Source: JAZKAR01 sp040389065
Lineage (GTDB): Bacteria; Pseudomonadota; Gammaproteobacteria; Burkholderiales; Casimicrobiaceae
Length of the DNA: 64,000 bases
Assembly: GCA_040389065.1 (NCBI GenBank)
Contig: JAZKAR010000008.1
Location: 23,479 to 87,478 of the forward strand
Direction of reading: 5' to 3'
Under the pieces are notes generated by a model. The model worked only from the letters and a program-made list of their open reading frames with translations. It ran no database searches and was not told where the DNA came from. Shown one piece after another: positions 1-8,605 of this stretch. Position 1 is the stretch's first letter. Each line of letters opens with the position of its first letter. The translations under genes were made by a program, and so were the position numbers.

Positions 1-196
1 TTCCGATTGGGCCAAAGCGTTCAATGCCTACTAATAAGGGAAATAACGCACGATCTAATGGAATTGCAGCTTCTTTAATCAGCATCTCATCGCGCTTCGG
101 CCGATTCATTACACTGATAATATCAAGTAACACCCCATGCAATTCCTTTACTTGCATGCTGATATGTGTATTTTGCACGATTTTTGTTGACACCAT
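1..196 (-). CDS. MarR-family transcriptional regulator, N-terminal part (cut by window edge)
   Basis: Reading the minus strand from an ATG at 196 gives an uninterrupted frame to the window edge. It contains the string DRALFPLLVGIERFGPIG, a conserved stretch just before the winged helix of MarR-type regulators. Only about 65 residues are present. The gene diverges from the FAD monooxygenase at 240, with about 43 bp between the starts. By analogy with divergent marR/target pairs it probably represses that gene and itself. Family membership is recognised from the sequence; the regulatory target is inference. Confidence 0.75.
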   Translation of the reverse strand, partial: MVSTKIVQNTHISMQVKELHGVLLDIISVMNRPKRDEMLIKEAAIPLDRALFPLLVGIERFGPIG

Positions 197-214
197 ATTT
201 TCTTTCTGTAATAG

Positions 215-233
215 TATGTGCATATTACACATA
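215..233. promoter_or_regulatory. Palindromic operator candidate between marR-like gene and monooxygenase
   Basis: The short divergent gap holds an exact inverted repeat, TATGTG-N7-CACATA. Its size and place fit a MarR dimer site overlapping both start regions. The repeat is seen directly; binding is inferred. Confidence 0.5.
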
Positions 234-239
234 TTTGGT

Positions 240-1742
240 ATGTTTATGAAAAATTTTGAAACTGAAGTTCTGATTTGTGGAGCAGGAGCAGCAGGTCTTA
301 CGCTAGCGATCGATCTGGCTCGACGTGGTATTTCCTTTCGCTTGATCGATAAAATGGATAGCCCGTTTATAGGTTCACGGGGTAAAGGCATTCAACCGCG
401 CAGCCAAGAGATTTTCGAAGACTTGGGAATTCTCAACCGTCTTGTAGCAGTAGGCGGTATCTATCCGCCGAAACGCCAATACCGAAATGATGGTAGCTAT
501 GCTGAGCCGACCATGATAGAAAACCCAAATTCAACACCTGCAGAACCTTATCATATCCCGCTACTTGTACCGCAATTTTTGACTGAAGCCGTGATGCGCG
601 AGCGACTTGCCGAATTGGGTTATCAACCACAATTTAGTTGCGAATTGCGCGGTTTCGAACAAGACAACGAGGGTGTGGCGGTAAGGATCGCACATAAAGC
701 AGATGAGGAAATATTGCGTGTTCGCTATCTTATTGGTACAGATGGTGGTCATAGTTTCGTAAGGCAAGCACTCAAGATAGAGTTTCCTGGCAAAACGCTA
801 AGTGTACGTTCAGTTGTTGCTGATGTGACATTACGCGGGCTTGAGCGAGATGCATGGCATTGCTTCAATGAAGGCACTATGGAAAAGCTGATCCATCTAT
901 GCCCGTTAGCAGGAACTCCCTTGTTTCAATTACAAGCGCCTGTTCCACTTGAAGGCGATGTTGATTTATCCGCCGATGGGTTAACCAATATGTTGAGCGA
1001 GCGAACCGGGCGTAATGATATCATAGTGGACACGGTCTCTTGGGCTTCCTCCTATCACATGAACGCACGCCTGGCTGAGCGCTACCGTATTGATCGTGTA
1101 TTTCTTGCCGGTGATGCTGCACATATTCATCCTCCAACTGGCGGGCAAGGGCTCAATACCAGCATACAAGATGCTTATAATCTGGGCTGGAAACTAGGGG
1201 CTGTACTAAGAGGTGCGCCTGAATCTCTTCTAGATACCTATGAAGAAGAGCGCCGTCCGATTGCGGAGGGCGTGCTTGCTCTTTCGACAAAGCTGCTCGA
1301 AGAGGCAAAGCGCGGCGAAATGCGGCGGGGACGTGAAGTGCATCAACTTGATTTAGGATATCCAATGTCATCGCTTGTGTTAGACATACCTAAACGTAGC
1401 AGCGGTTTGCTGCCAGGGGATCGTGCTCCTGATGCCATCATTAGCGGTGCAGCAGGCTTGCCGACCAGATTATTTGAACTGTTTAAAGGATCGCACTGGA
1501 CCCTGATCGGCTACGAGGTTGATCGAGCTGACACTGTCGCATCACGCCAAAATCTTCACATTCATACAACCGGTTTACGCGGTGATATTATCGATGATAG
1601 AGACTATGTTCGTGATGCTTATGGTATTGAGCCTGGTGATTGGGTGCTTGTTCGACCAGATGGCTACATTGGTGCAATCATCTCAAGCGGTAAAAATATA
1701 GAGTTGGAAGCCTACATGGAAAAAGTAGGCCTGACTCTTTAA
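240..1742 (+). CDS. FAD-dependent aromatic monooxygenase (PheA/TfdB/PHBH-like)
   Basis: This predicted cytoplasmic flavoprotein monooxygenase would hydroxylate an aromatic or polyketide-like substrate using NAD(P)H and O2. The N-terminal dinucleotide-binding motif is GAGAAGLTLAIDLARRG. The second FAD motif is DRVFLAGDAAHIHPPTGGQG, followed by GLNTSIQDAYNLGWKLG, near residues 270-310. A C-terminal thioredoxin-like extension, as in phenol hydroxylases, ends the ~500-residue protein. The frame stays open back to 24, but that part is unlike the family and lies over the divergent regulator. I therefore place the start at ATG 240 (246 is also possible). Substrate unknown; it is likely controlled by the divergent MarR-type gene. 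Confidence 0.85.
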   Translation: MFMKNFETEVLICGAGAAGLTLAIDLARRGISFRLIDKMDSPFIGSRGKGIQPRSQEIFEDLGILNRLVAVGGIYPPKRQYRNDGSYAEPTMIENPNSTPAEPYHIPLLVPQFLTEAVMRERLAELGYQPQFSCELRGFEQDNEGVAVRIAHKADEEILRVRYLIGTDGGHSFVRQALKIEFPGKTLSVRSVVADVTLRGLERDAWHCFNEGTMEKLIHLCPLAGTPLFQLQAPVPLEGDVDLSADGLTNMLSERTGRNDIIVDTVSWASSYHMNARLAERYRIDRVFLAGDAAHIHPPTGGQGLNTSIQDAYNLGWKLGAVLRGAPESLLDTYEEERRPIAEGVLALSTKLLEEAKRGEMRRGREVHQLDLGYPMSSLVLDIPKRSSGLLPGDRAPDAIISGAAGLPTRLFELFKGSHWTLIGYEVDRADTVASRQNLHIHTTGLRGDIIDDRDYVRDAYGIEPGDWVLVRPDGYIGAIISSGKNIELEAYMEKVGLTL

Positions 1743-1922
1743 AAGAAGAATAAAAACAGGGTTGTGTCGCAAAATTTTAAAAGAAGAGAAATCGAAGACG
1801 ATTTTAAGTTTTTCTTAAGGAGTAATGCGGCATGATTTCATTTAATGAGCTTCCCTCAGTTTTTCGTCTTCCAAAGGGTAAGATTTATGCTACCTGTTTT
1901 TCGAGATGTAAGTAATATCTGA
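1743..1922. other. Intergenic stretch with IS-end-like motif
   Basis: A GGGTTGTGTCGCAAA motif at 1759-1773 recurs with one change at 20789-20803, which suggests remains of an insertion-sequence terminus. A 27-codon frame (1832-1915) with an AAGGAG box upstream is present, but I do not recognise its product. Confidence 0.35.
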
Positions 1923-2156
1923 AGTCCATACTTCTATGATAATGCCCTGGCTGAAACCATTAATCGCTTATACAAGACTGAGCTTATTTATCGTCGGGGA
2001 TCATGGCGTAATTTGCAAGCGGTTGAGATGGCTACTCTGGAATGGGTAGACTGGTTTAACCATCCCAGGTTATTGGATTCTATTGGTAATATTCCACCTG
2101 CTGAACTTGAAAAGACGTATTATCAACAATTCATGGAACATGCTATATCGGCATGA
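1923..2156 (+). pseudogene. IS3-family transposase OrfB, C-terminal remnant
   Basis: The frame from 1923 to a TGA at 2154-2156 encodes about 77 residues. It includes DNALAETINRLYKTELI, WVDWFNHPRLL and a PPAELE-like ending, the C-terminal part of the rve integrase domain of IS3-family OrfB. The catalytic Glu region (DNALAE) survives, but the first two catalytic Asp and all of OrfA are missing. The GC-rich tail to about 2196 resembles an IS3-type right end. This is a dead relic. Confidence 0.85.
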
Positions 2157-2196
2157 TCCAAACTTCTGAGTCTCCGGAAAACCCGGGGCGGTTCAG
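2150..2196 (+). mobile_element. Probable right end of the IS3-type remnant
   Basis: Just after the transposase stop comes a segment with CTTCTGAGTCTCCGG and a CCCGGGGCGGTTCA-like end, a layout common at right termini of IS3-family elements. No left partner was found, so the boundary is approximate. Confidence 0.45.
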
Positions 2197-2249
2197 TCTT
2201 TGAGCTTGACAGTAAGCCGCCAATCAACTAGACAGATCGAAGAGGAATT

Positions 2250-3104
2250 ATGCAGAAGCCTGACTACGCAATCAGATCGATGACTCGGCAAGAAATAGAT
2301 ATCGCCATCGACTGGGCTGCAGCAGAAGGATGGAACCCGGGATTGTACGATGCGAATTGCTTCTACGGTGCTGATCCAAATGGTTTCCTTATCGGGTTAC
2401 TTGAGGATGAGCCTATTGCGGCGATTTCAGCTGTTAAATATGGTGACTCCTTTGGCTTCCTTGGTTTTTACATTGTCAAGCCGGAGTATCGTGACAAGGG
2501 CTATGGAATTCAGATATGGAATGCTGGTCTTGCATACCTTAGAGGTCGTACTATCGGTCTTGATGGTGTAGTAGATCAGCAGAGCAACTACCAGAACTCA
2601 GGGTTTAGATTGGCCTATAGAAATATCCGATATCAGGGGATTGGCGGCGGGTATTTTTCAATGGACTCAGACATTATGCAGTTATCCAATCCGCTCCTTT
2701 TTGATGAGATATACGCCTATGACAAACTGTTTTTCCCCGATAATCGCATGCAATTTCTAAAGTGTTGGATAAACCAACCCGAGAGTACAGCACTAGGTAT
2801 TCGACAAAACGGTATGCTGGCAGGTTATGGAGTTCTGCGTATTGGTCGCTCTGGATATAAGATAGGCCCATTATTTGCGAATACCCCTGAGCTTGCAGAA
2901 CAACTGTTCTTAGCTTTGAAGGCACATGCTCCAGAAGGTGCCCCAATTTTTCTGGATACACCAGAAGTCAATTCAGCAGCAATCGATTTAGCGAAGCGGC
3001 ACAATATGATCGTCGCATTCGAGACAGCCCGCATGTACAGAGGAGAAAGCCCTGACTTACCTGTAAATCGACTATTCGGTGTAACGACGTTTGAACTTGG
3101 ATAA
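2250..3104 (+). CDS. GNAT family N-acetyltransferase with second C-terminal acetyltransferase domain
   Basis: This 284-residue protein has two acetyltransferase-like halves. Residues ~5-130 form a GNAT fold with the acetyl-CoA loop region YRDKGYGIQIWNAGLAYL. Residues ~150-275 resemble the Acetyltransf_18 domain seen in YitH-like bacterial acetyltransferases (GYGVLRIGRSGYKIGPLFA, then FLDTPEVN). The acceptor is unknown. An AGAGGA box lies just upstream of ATG 2250. It stands alone between an IS remnant and a HAD remnant, suggesting an accessory gene. Confidence 0.85.
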   Translation: MQKPDYAIRSMTRQEIDIAIDWAAAEGWNPGLYDANCFYGADPNGFLIGLLEDEPIAAISAVKYGDSFGFLGFYIVKPEYRDKGYGIQIWNAGLAYLRGRTIGLDGVVDQQSNYQNSGFRLAYRNIRYQGIGGGYFSMDSDIMQLSNPLLFDEIYAYDKLFFPDNRMQFLKCWINQPESTALGIRQNGMLAGYGVLRIGRSGYKIGPLFANTPELAEQLFLALKAHAPEGAPIFLDTPEVNSAAIDLAKRHNMIVAFETARMYRGESPDLPVNRLFGVTTFELG

Positions 3105-3261
3105 TCAGATGGGCGACCTATGGCTTTGGCCCGATTACTTCGCTAGTGTTTTATCATGCCAAGATGAGGTAATTTTTTCCGCACTGCGATGAGCTTCATT
3201 GTTATCCAGAATCTGGTTCTGCCGAAGAATCCCCAATAATCTCGTTTTTTATATAAAGATC

Positions 3262-3531
3262 CTAGAAAAACTCTTTCCAATTAATATCTTGAGTAGCGTT
3301 GATCTGATAATCGCAATCGTTGTTAGGGGTCGTATCGTGAGGCCAATAGATAACGGTCGCTCCTGCCTGTTTTGCCGATGCAAGACCACGCAGGGAGTCT
3401 TCAACGGCAAGGCAAAGCGCAATAGAAACATTCAAGACTTCTGCGGCTCGCAAATATGGAGCCGGATCGGGTTTCGGCTCAGCAAAATCTTCATGGCAAA
3501 TACGCGTTTTTATGATGTCACTGATACTCAA
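3262..3531 (-). pseudogene. HAD-superfamily hydrolase, C-terminal remnant
   Basis: The 89-codon frame carries the last part of a beta-phosphoglucomutase-like HAD phosphatase: KPDPAPYLRAAEVLNV (motif III Lys region) and AVEDSLRGLASAKQAGATVIY (motif IV acidic region). The N-terminal DxDGT nucleophile motif and cap domain are absent, and the DNA upstream at 3532-3600 is hairpins. It is truncated and should be inactive. An overlapping plus-strand frame at 3199-3567 looks like its shadow. Confidence 0.75.
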
Positions 3532-3540
3532 ACTACATAT

Positions 3541-3565
3541 AGCATCGAGCTTAGTGCTCGATGCT
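3541..3565. terminator. Perfect 10-bp stem hairpin
   Basis: AGCATCGAGC pairs exactly with GCTCGATGCT across a 5-base loop. It lies downstream of the PEP-CTERM gene on the minus strand. There is no clear U-run, so terminator activity is only probable. Confidence 0.45.
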
Positions 3566-3599
3566 AGTATTGATTCCTAAAACTTAAAAATCAATACTA
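3565..3599. terminator. Perfect 11-bp stem hairpin after the PEP-CTERM gene
   Basis: TAGTATTGATT and AATCAATACTA form an exact inverted repeat with a 13-base loop, just past the stop of the PEP-CTERM gene (minus). With the adjoining hairpin it makes a tandem structure that probably ends transcription. Confidence 0.5.
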
Positions 3600-3612
3600 A
3601 ACTTAAGGTTGA

Positions 3613-4173
3613 CTAAGCAGTTTTCTTACGGCGTGTAGCAGACGCTACTAAGCCGAGACCTGCTAACATCATTGCCCAGGTTTCTGGTTCTGGCGCTGCG
3701 GACACATTAGCTAAAATTGAGCCAGTATTGTCACCATTATTGCTATCCCAGTAATACAAACTCAGTGTTCCAGCAACGGGTGCATTTCCAATAAAATTAG
3801 TTCCTAAAGTAATATATTGCCCACCGATTTTACCGACTAAAGCACCGTAAGGAGCAGAATGACCATCTTGAGTCCATGAGCCAAAATCAGCACCGATTTG
3901 GGTGCCAGGAGCAAAGCCTGAATCATCTTGAGCAGTTGCATTGCGATTAGCTACCAATCCATTGGCATCTGAAAAGCGAGGTAAATTACCTGCACTCCAT
4001 AAGTCATCGGTGCTTGCTGTTACGGTGAAGCTTTGTCCGGCTGTGAGGCTAATCGTTGCTAAGCCTGTTCCGCCAGAGCTACTGTTGTCTTGAGCAAAAA
4101 CTTGATAAACAGTAGCCTGAGCTGAACCTGCAGCCAATGTTATTAAACCTGCGATCCATAATTTTTTTATCAT
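3613..4173 (-). CDS. PEP-CTERM sorted extracellular protein
   Basis: This 186-residue secreted protein has an N-terminal signal peptide (MIKKLWIAGLITLAAGSAQA). The C-terminal sorting signal is PEPETWAMMLAGLGLVAS followed by ATRRKK, the PEP motif, hydrophobic helix and basic tail recognised by exosortase (EpsH). The Gly/Ser/Thr-rich middle has no recognised catalytic motif. AAGGAG sits 5 bases before ATG 4173. No exosortase or exopolysaccharide genes are in view, so processing must depend on genes elsewhere. Function is unknown; PEP-CTERM proteins are usually exported to the envelope or matrix. Confidence 0.9.
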   Translation of the reverse strand: MIKKLWIAGLITLAAGSAQATVYQVFAQDNSSSGGTGLATISLTAGQSFTVTASTDDLWSAGNLPRFSDANGLVANRNATAQDDSGFAPGTQIGADFGSWTQDGHSAPYGALVGKIGGQYITLGTNFIGNAPVAGTLSLYYWDSNNGDNTGSILANVSAAPEPETWAMMLAGLGLVASATRRKKTA

Positions 4174-4357
4174 AAAAACTCCTTATTTGAAAAATAGCCT
4201 TCGGGTTTTGAAACAGTAAAATATGTTCTGCGTATTAAAGAAAATCTCATGAAATATTGGGTTTGAGATTTTCCTTGTTGTTCTTTTTGCAAAGATTTTC
4301 AAAAAGCGTAATTCATGCTACTTGTTTTTTATTATATTGACCAGAGAGCCGGTACTT
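4174..4357. other. AT-rich leader of the PEP-CTERM gene with a hairpin
   Basis: It contains an AAAATCTCA...TGAGATTTT inverted repeat at 4241-4272 and the minus-strand promoter region of the PEP-CTERM gene. No coding region is supported. Confidence 0.4.
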
Positions 4358-4454
4358 TTAAAACTTAATAGGTGATGTATAGCCAAGAGTCAAGTGCTGC
4401 TTTTTCCGATTATAAACCATTAATATACTCAAAGGTTGCTGCTTTTACTTCCAT
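4358..4454 (-). pseudogene. IS3-family OrfB, extreme C-terminal remnant with frameshift
   Basis: On the minus strand the DNA reads KAATFEYINGL and then, after a one-base shift, YNRKKQHLTLGYTSPIKF and a stop. This is the standard C-terminal end of IS3-family OrfB (FEYIE.FYNR.R.H..LGY.SP). Only about 30 residues remain and the frame is broken. It is a second IS3-type relic besides the one at 1923-2156. Confidence 0.75.
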
Positions 4455-4536
4455 ATGAGTAGCCTATTGAATACAGAAGTAAGTTGAAAAAATACAGGCC
4501 AACATTCAATAGAGTAAATTATTAACAGATTGAATA

Positions 4537-5730
4537 TTAGGTAAAAATTAATTGATTGAAGTCATTTTTAATAATTAGATAAAGAAAATGTCGCATATCT
4601 ATAAATTTAGAATGATCGCTAGAATCTTCCAAATAATGATCGCAAGTAAATAGAAATTGAGCAAAAACATAACTTCTAAAAGTATCTATAAGAAGTTCTC
4701 TTTCATTGTTTAAGGGCAGTCGTCCTGTTTCACCAAAACCTTGACGCAAATAAGAAAGTGCATCTGCAATTTGTAACGCATCATAGACCCCATCCAACTC
4801 TCCACCGTTAGGGTCATATGTATAGCAGCACATAGCTATTGCACTGACCCAGTCTACTCCATACCATTCCCCTAACCGACACCAATCCCAATCTAGAAGT
4901 GCTGTAAATTTATCCTGATCAAATAAAGCATTACCAAGGTGAAGATCGAAGTGGCACATTTGAGGATTAGTTAAAGATAGTAGCTTTGGATTAAGGTTAA
5001 GAGAGGCTCCAAATTCACGTAATTGTCCTATGTAAGGAGAAATGAGTTTATTGCCTAGAAGGGAGGGGCTTTCTTTAAATAAGTTGATAATATTGTTTAG
5101 ACGTTCAAGAGTTTCATTATTGAGTTCGGTAAGCGTTTTTTCAGATGATGTTTGTACAAAAGAGTATTGCGAAAGAACTTTCGATACTTCACCAATGCGT
5201 CGAAAAAAATCTGCTCGTCTTAACGTATTAAAATTAGAAAGATTATTAAAACTACCAATTTGTTTACCAGGCATATAGGAAAAAGCGACGTACTTTTCTG
5301 AAGATACAAGCCCTCCTGAATCATTTAAAAGTACCTGAGGAACAAAGGGAAATCCACTATTGTTTAAGAATTTTAGTAATTGAGTTTCAATCTGAATATG
5401 ATTTAAACGTTCATTGCTATTAATCATTCCATGTTTTTGCTCGCCAGACACTCTTAAGACAAAAGACTCTTTTTCTTCTTCAGGAAAAATAAGAAATACT
5501 TTATTAGTATTTGCGGAATGACTTTTAAAACAGGATATTTTTTCAATATTACAAAGAGCTGTGTAATTTTTTAATGCCTCCTGAACAGAAGCATCACTTA
5601 TCATTGGCCCATTAAAATCAGGATTTGTCGATTCGTTTGATAAAAAATCATGTGTGCTAAAACTATTTTGCACAATTAATACCCTCTTAAGGTTTGCTGG
5701 AGCAAATTTACAAGAAAAGGAAAGTAACAT
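4537..5730 (-). CDS. Aminoglycoside/choline-kinase-fold phosphotransferase (APH family)
   Basis: About 397 residues with the protein-kinase-like phosphotransferase fold. The catalytic loop HFDLHLGN (residues ~260-267) holds the catalytic Asp and the metal-binding Asn. The LLDWDW motif (~278-283) supplies the DFG-like Asp. The N-lobe around VLRVSG is divergent and lacks an obvious ATP-anchoring Lys. The substrate cannot be told; homologues phosphorylate aminoglycosides, choline, homoserine or small metabolites. Start is uncertain: 5730 is the longest frame, while GTG 5673 has a better ribosome site (AGAGGG) and ATG 5604 still keeps the domain. Same strand as the M24 and flavoprotein genes, 278 bp downstream of them; a shared pathway is plausible. 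Confidence 0.75.
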   Translation of the reverse strand: MLLSFSCKFAPANLKRVLIVQNSFSTHDFLSNESTNPDFNGPMISDASVQEALKNYTALCNIEKISCFKSHSANTNKVFLIFPEEEKESFVLRVSGEQKHGMINSNERLNHIQIETQLLKFLNNSGFPFVPQVLLNDSGGLVSSEKYVAFSYMPGKQIGSFNNLSNFNTLRRADFFRRIGEVSKVLSQYSFVQTSSEKTLTELNNETLERLNNIINLFKESPSLLGNKLISPYIGQLREFGASLNLNPKLLSLTNPQMCHFDLHLGNALFDQDKFTALLDWDWCRLGEWYGVDWVSAIAMCCYTYDPNGGELDGVYDALQIADALSYLRQGFGETGRLPLNNERELLIDTFRSYVFAQFLFTCDHYLEDSSDHSKFIDMRHFLYLIIKNDFNQLIFT

Positions 5731-6008
5731 TTTTAAGAAGTTGATGTCAGATAAAGTATACCTTTTGGGACATAAAATGGGTACTTCTATCTTATTAAAA
5801 CTTCCAACCTTTTATGAGTCCATCGGCAAACCTTTTTTTGAACACTCCATGAAGGAGTACTGTAAGGATTCTTGCGTAAATGAGTATCAGTAATTACTGA
5901 TATAAATAATGTGACATTAAAAGTGTAGTTCTAATTCTAAAAGAATTTTTCGGTTATTTTCGGTTACATAGATCGATAAGCTTGTTTAGCTTTGTATTTC
6001 TTATTTAT

Positions 6009-6683
6009 TTAAAAATGTCCTGTTAATAAATCTTCATAAAATGCACCAAAAAATCGATTTGGATGAACTATTTGAATTTCTAAAACCCATAAATTTGTTA
6101 CAGGACAGGAAGTAAAATCCCTCAAACTCCCTGCCTTGTAAATGGCATGTGGAAAATCACTTAAACGATGTCCTTTCATATCTGTATTTAATTTCCACCC
6201 CATTTTTTGAGCTTTTTCTTCAGCATATTGATAAAGTTCCTGACCGGACACATAGTTTAGTTTCCAATGTTCTTCAACAATATGAAACAACAAACGAGCA
6301 TCCTCAATACAAGCAAGCATTTCTTTATCATTTCCTGTTACAAAACTGTCGCCTGCATCCCCTTCATGCCCATCCCATACAGCGCCAATATCAATAAAGT
6401 AAATATCATTTTCACCAAGAACGTGATTTCCTTCTGATGGCTCACGAAATGCTTTTATAGTATTTGTACCAAATCGAATTTTTGTAGGATGCCAGATTTT
6501 ATCTATGCCACAATCTAAAAGAATTTTATCTGCTATTTTATGAGCCTCTAACTCTGTCATACCTATATAGATGTGTTGGCTGATTAATTTCAAAGCATTT
6601 TTAGTATTTTCACGAGCTTTAAACATTTTTTGAAGGCTAAAATTTTTTCCTACAGACTCTCGTTCAAGTTGATTATTATTCAT
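6009..6683 (-). CDS. M24-family (Xaa-Pro aminopeptidase/creatinase-fold) metallohydrolase
   Basis: This 224-residue protein consists of little more than the pita-bread fold. The expected metal ligands are present: Asp98 in FIDIG, Asp112 in GDAGDSF, His172 in KGHRLSDFPH, Glu202 in LEIQI and Glu218 in YEDLLTG. It is shorter than full aminopeptidase P (~430), lacking the N-terminal domain. GGAGG lies 9 bases before ATG 6683. The gene starts 42 bp after the flavoprotein gene ends, so they are probably co-transcribed. In this setting it may act on a peptide-like or C-N bonded pathway intermediate rather than in general proteolysis; that is inference. Confidence 0.8.
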   Translation of the reverse strand: MNNNQLERESVGKNFSLQKMFKARENTKNALKLISQHIYIGMTELEAHKIADKILLDCGIDKIWHPTKIRFGTNTIKAFREPSEGNHVLGENDIYFIDIGAVWDGHEGDAGDSFVTGNDKEMLACIEDARLLFHIVEEHWKLNYVSGQELYQYAEEKAQKMGWKLNTDMKGHRLSDFPHAIYKAGSLRDFTSCPVTNLWVLEIQIVHPNRFFGAFYEDLLTGHF

Positions 6684-6724
6684 AATTTATGCCTCCAAAT
6701 TTTAAGGAAATAAATTTTAGATAA

Positions 6725-8605
6725 TTACGCTGATTTTTTTGACATCTTATTTTTACTTAATTGGCGTTTATCTATCATTAAGAACATTTTTTTAACTATC
6801 ATACCCGTATCTACAATCATAGGTGAGTTAACATTAGGTTGTGGTACGAGATAATTATGAAATGTAGGCCCTTCTGTAGGTATTCCTAATGCCCATATAT
6901 TATCTAATATTAGTCCTTCTTTGTTAATAAGATTAAAATTTCTATTTATGTCAATACCGCCAGGATGAAATGATCCATTACAAAAAGGTCTCATGTATCC
7001 ATCTCTAATCATTTGACCAAATAAAGAAGAAGTATTTTCTTGTAAAGATGGCATAGGAATTTGCCCTTTTATAACCTTATCAACTTTTAATGTTTTCCAT
7101 TTTCCAATAACATAGGCAAAATCGTCTTTTTGATTAAATTCAAAAAATGTGCCTGGGCCCATATCTGCGATTAATATATTTTTATTAATTAGCGCAACCA
7201 TTTGTTCTATTCTTTCTATGGGTGGGCATGATGCGATTCTATTTGTAACTGATAAAAAATTTGAACAAAGCCAACGATGAGACTCTTCATCCAACCCACC
7301 AAAACTAATAGCAGCCCTTAAAATTCTACGTAGATAAGGATAAGGTATGATATAACTTGCTGCTTTAATAGGGCTATCCACATTGCCTTTTTGTGCCTCA
7401 GTAATATCATTTTCTAAATAAGATATCAACCAGCTTTTAAATAATTCCTCTGAATGTAACATCTCATTAGGAATGGGTGAGACAATATTTTTCCATAAAA
7501 ACTGATCGGATTCAGGTATCCACTCTTGTATAAGTTTAAGACGTTCTATTTCAGTTGAAGCAATATATTTATTGCAGAACTCTTCTGATTTAACATGACC
7601 ATATTTATTTTTTAAATATACTTCATAGTAAACGTATTCTATTTCCATAATAAATAATGGTAATAGGTCTTTTTTGAAATCAATTTTACTTTTTAAACGT
7701 AAAAATTCTACTTTTTCTATGGTAAGAAATCGAAGATGATGTTTGTATCCAGCAATTTTTTTATTTATTCCCTTCGCTTGTAAAGGAAGCCCTGATCTTG
7801 AAAAAGCGATAATTTTTGGTTCTTTATTGGACGGTATATATTCTAATTTTCCATTAGAATTTCTGATAAATTTACCCCCTTTTCCTATTGTCAGTTCAGA
7901 AATAATATCAAATGCTGATAACCCCATTCCTTCTATTGCAACTGTATTTGCTGAAGTTATAGTATTAAGTTTTTCATCTATAGGGTATGGGTTATTGATA
8001 ACTATATTACTATTTATTAAATCTTCTTTTCTATTTTCTTCATATCCATGACCTGTTGTAATGAATACATAATCAAATTCAAAGTTTTCAGTTTCTGTAC
8101 TTAATGTCCATGTATTATCTTCTTTTTTAAGTTTTGCTTTGCTAATAGAAGAATTTACAAATCGTATATCTATATTAAATGGGGATTTACTTTTTAAATA
8201 ATTATAAACCCATTGTAAGTAATGCGAAAATAATTTTCTAGGATAGTAACGGTTAGAGTTAATTTTATAATCATCAATTTTTATTATATTTCTAAATAAT
8301 TTCTTAAAATGAGTATCTGTTTCTATTTTATTGTTTAGCCATTGATAAAAGGTAGGGCCTTCTAGTATAGGGCCAGCATTTTTGACACTTTCATCTGAAA
8401 AAAGTGTCATTTGAGTAGGTAACGTATTCAGTATTAAATGATCTTTTTGATTGGGGTAATGGCATCCATGTCCTGGTTTTTGAGGATCAAAGGCATAAAT
8501 AATTATTTTATCAGCTTTATGTCTTTCGCTAGCTATTGCAATGAGCCGCTCTAAAACGATGAGTCCTCTTGTTCCTAAACCAATAATAGCTATATTTATA
8601 GACAT
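6725..8605 (-). CDS. Large FAD/NAD(P)-binding protein (NAD_binding_9-like)
   Basis: This 626-residue protein opens with a dinucleotide-binding motif (IAIIGLGTRGLIVLERL). It continues with FDPQKPGHGCHYPNQKDHL and NTLPTQMTLF, typical of the FAD/NAD(P)-binding family PF13454, distantly related to lysine/ornithine N-monooxygenases. A second nucleotide region (EFDYVFITTGHG, then TVAIEGMGLSAFDIISEL) lies at ~180-240. The C-terminal ~250 residues match nothing I know. The start is supported by GAGG upstream. It heads a probable operon with the M24 gene and is divergent from a LysR gene. Role unknown; an oxidative step on a small molecule is inferred. Confidence 0.8.
   Translation of the reverse strand: MSINIAIIGLGTRGLIVLERLIAIASERHKADKIIIYAFDPQKPGHGCHYPNQKDHLILNTLPTQMTLFSDESVKNAGPILEGPTFYQWLNNKIETDTHFKKLFRNIIKIDDYKINSNRYYPRKLFSHYLQWVYNYLKSKSPFNIDIRFVNSSISKAKLKKEDNTWTLSTETENFEFDYVFITTGHGYEENRKEDLINSNIVINNPYPIDEKLNTITSANTVAIEGMGLSAFDIISELTIGKGGKFIRNSNGKLEYIPSNKEPKIIAFSRSGLPLQAKGINKKIAGYKHHLRFLTIEKVEFLRLKSKIDFKKDLLPLFIMEIEYVYYEVYLKNKYGHVKSEEFCNKYIASTEIERLKLIQEWIPESDQFLWKNIVSPIPNEMLHSEELFKSWLISYLENDITEAQKGNVDSPIKAASYIIPYPYLRRILRAAISFGGLDEESHRWLCSNFLSVTNRIASCPPIERIEQMVALINKNILIADMGPGTFFEFNQKDDFAYVIGKWKTLKVDKVIKGQIPMPSLQENTSSLFGQMIRDGYMRPFCNGSFHPGGIDINRNFNLINKEGLILDNIWALGIPTEGPTFHNYLVPQPNVNSPMIVDTGMIVKKMFLMIDKRQLSKNKMSKKSA

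Noticed and set aside
24..239. N-terminal 72-residue extension of the monooxygenase
   Set aside because: Unlike any flavoprotein N terminus and antisense to a MarR coding region; the family start is at 240-246.
3199..3567. 122-codon plus-strand frame
   Set aside because: Antisense to the HAD hydrolase remnant, which has recognisable family motifs; the plus reading has none.
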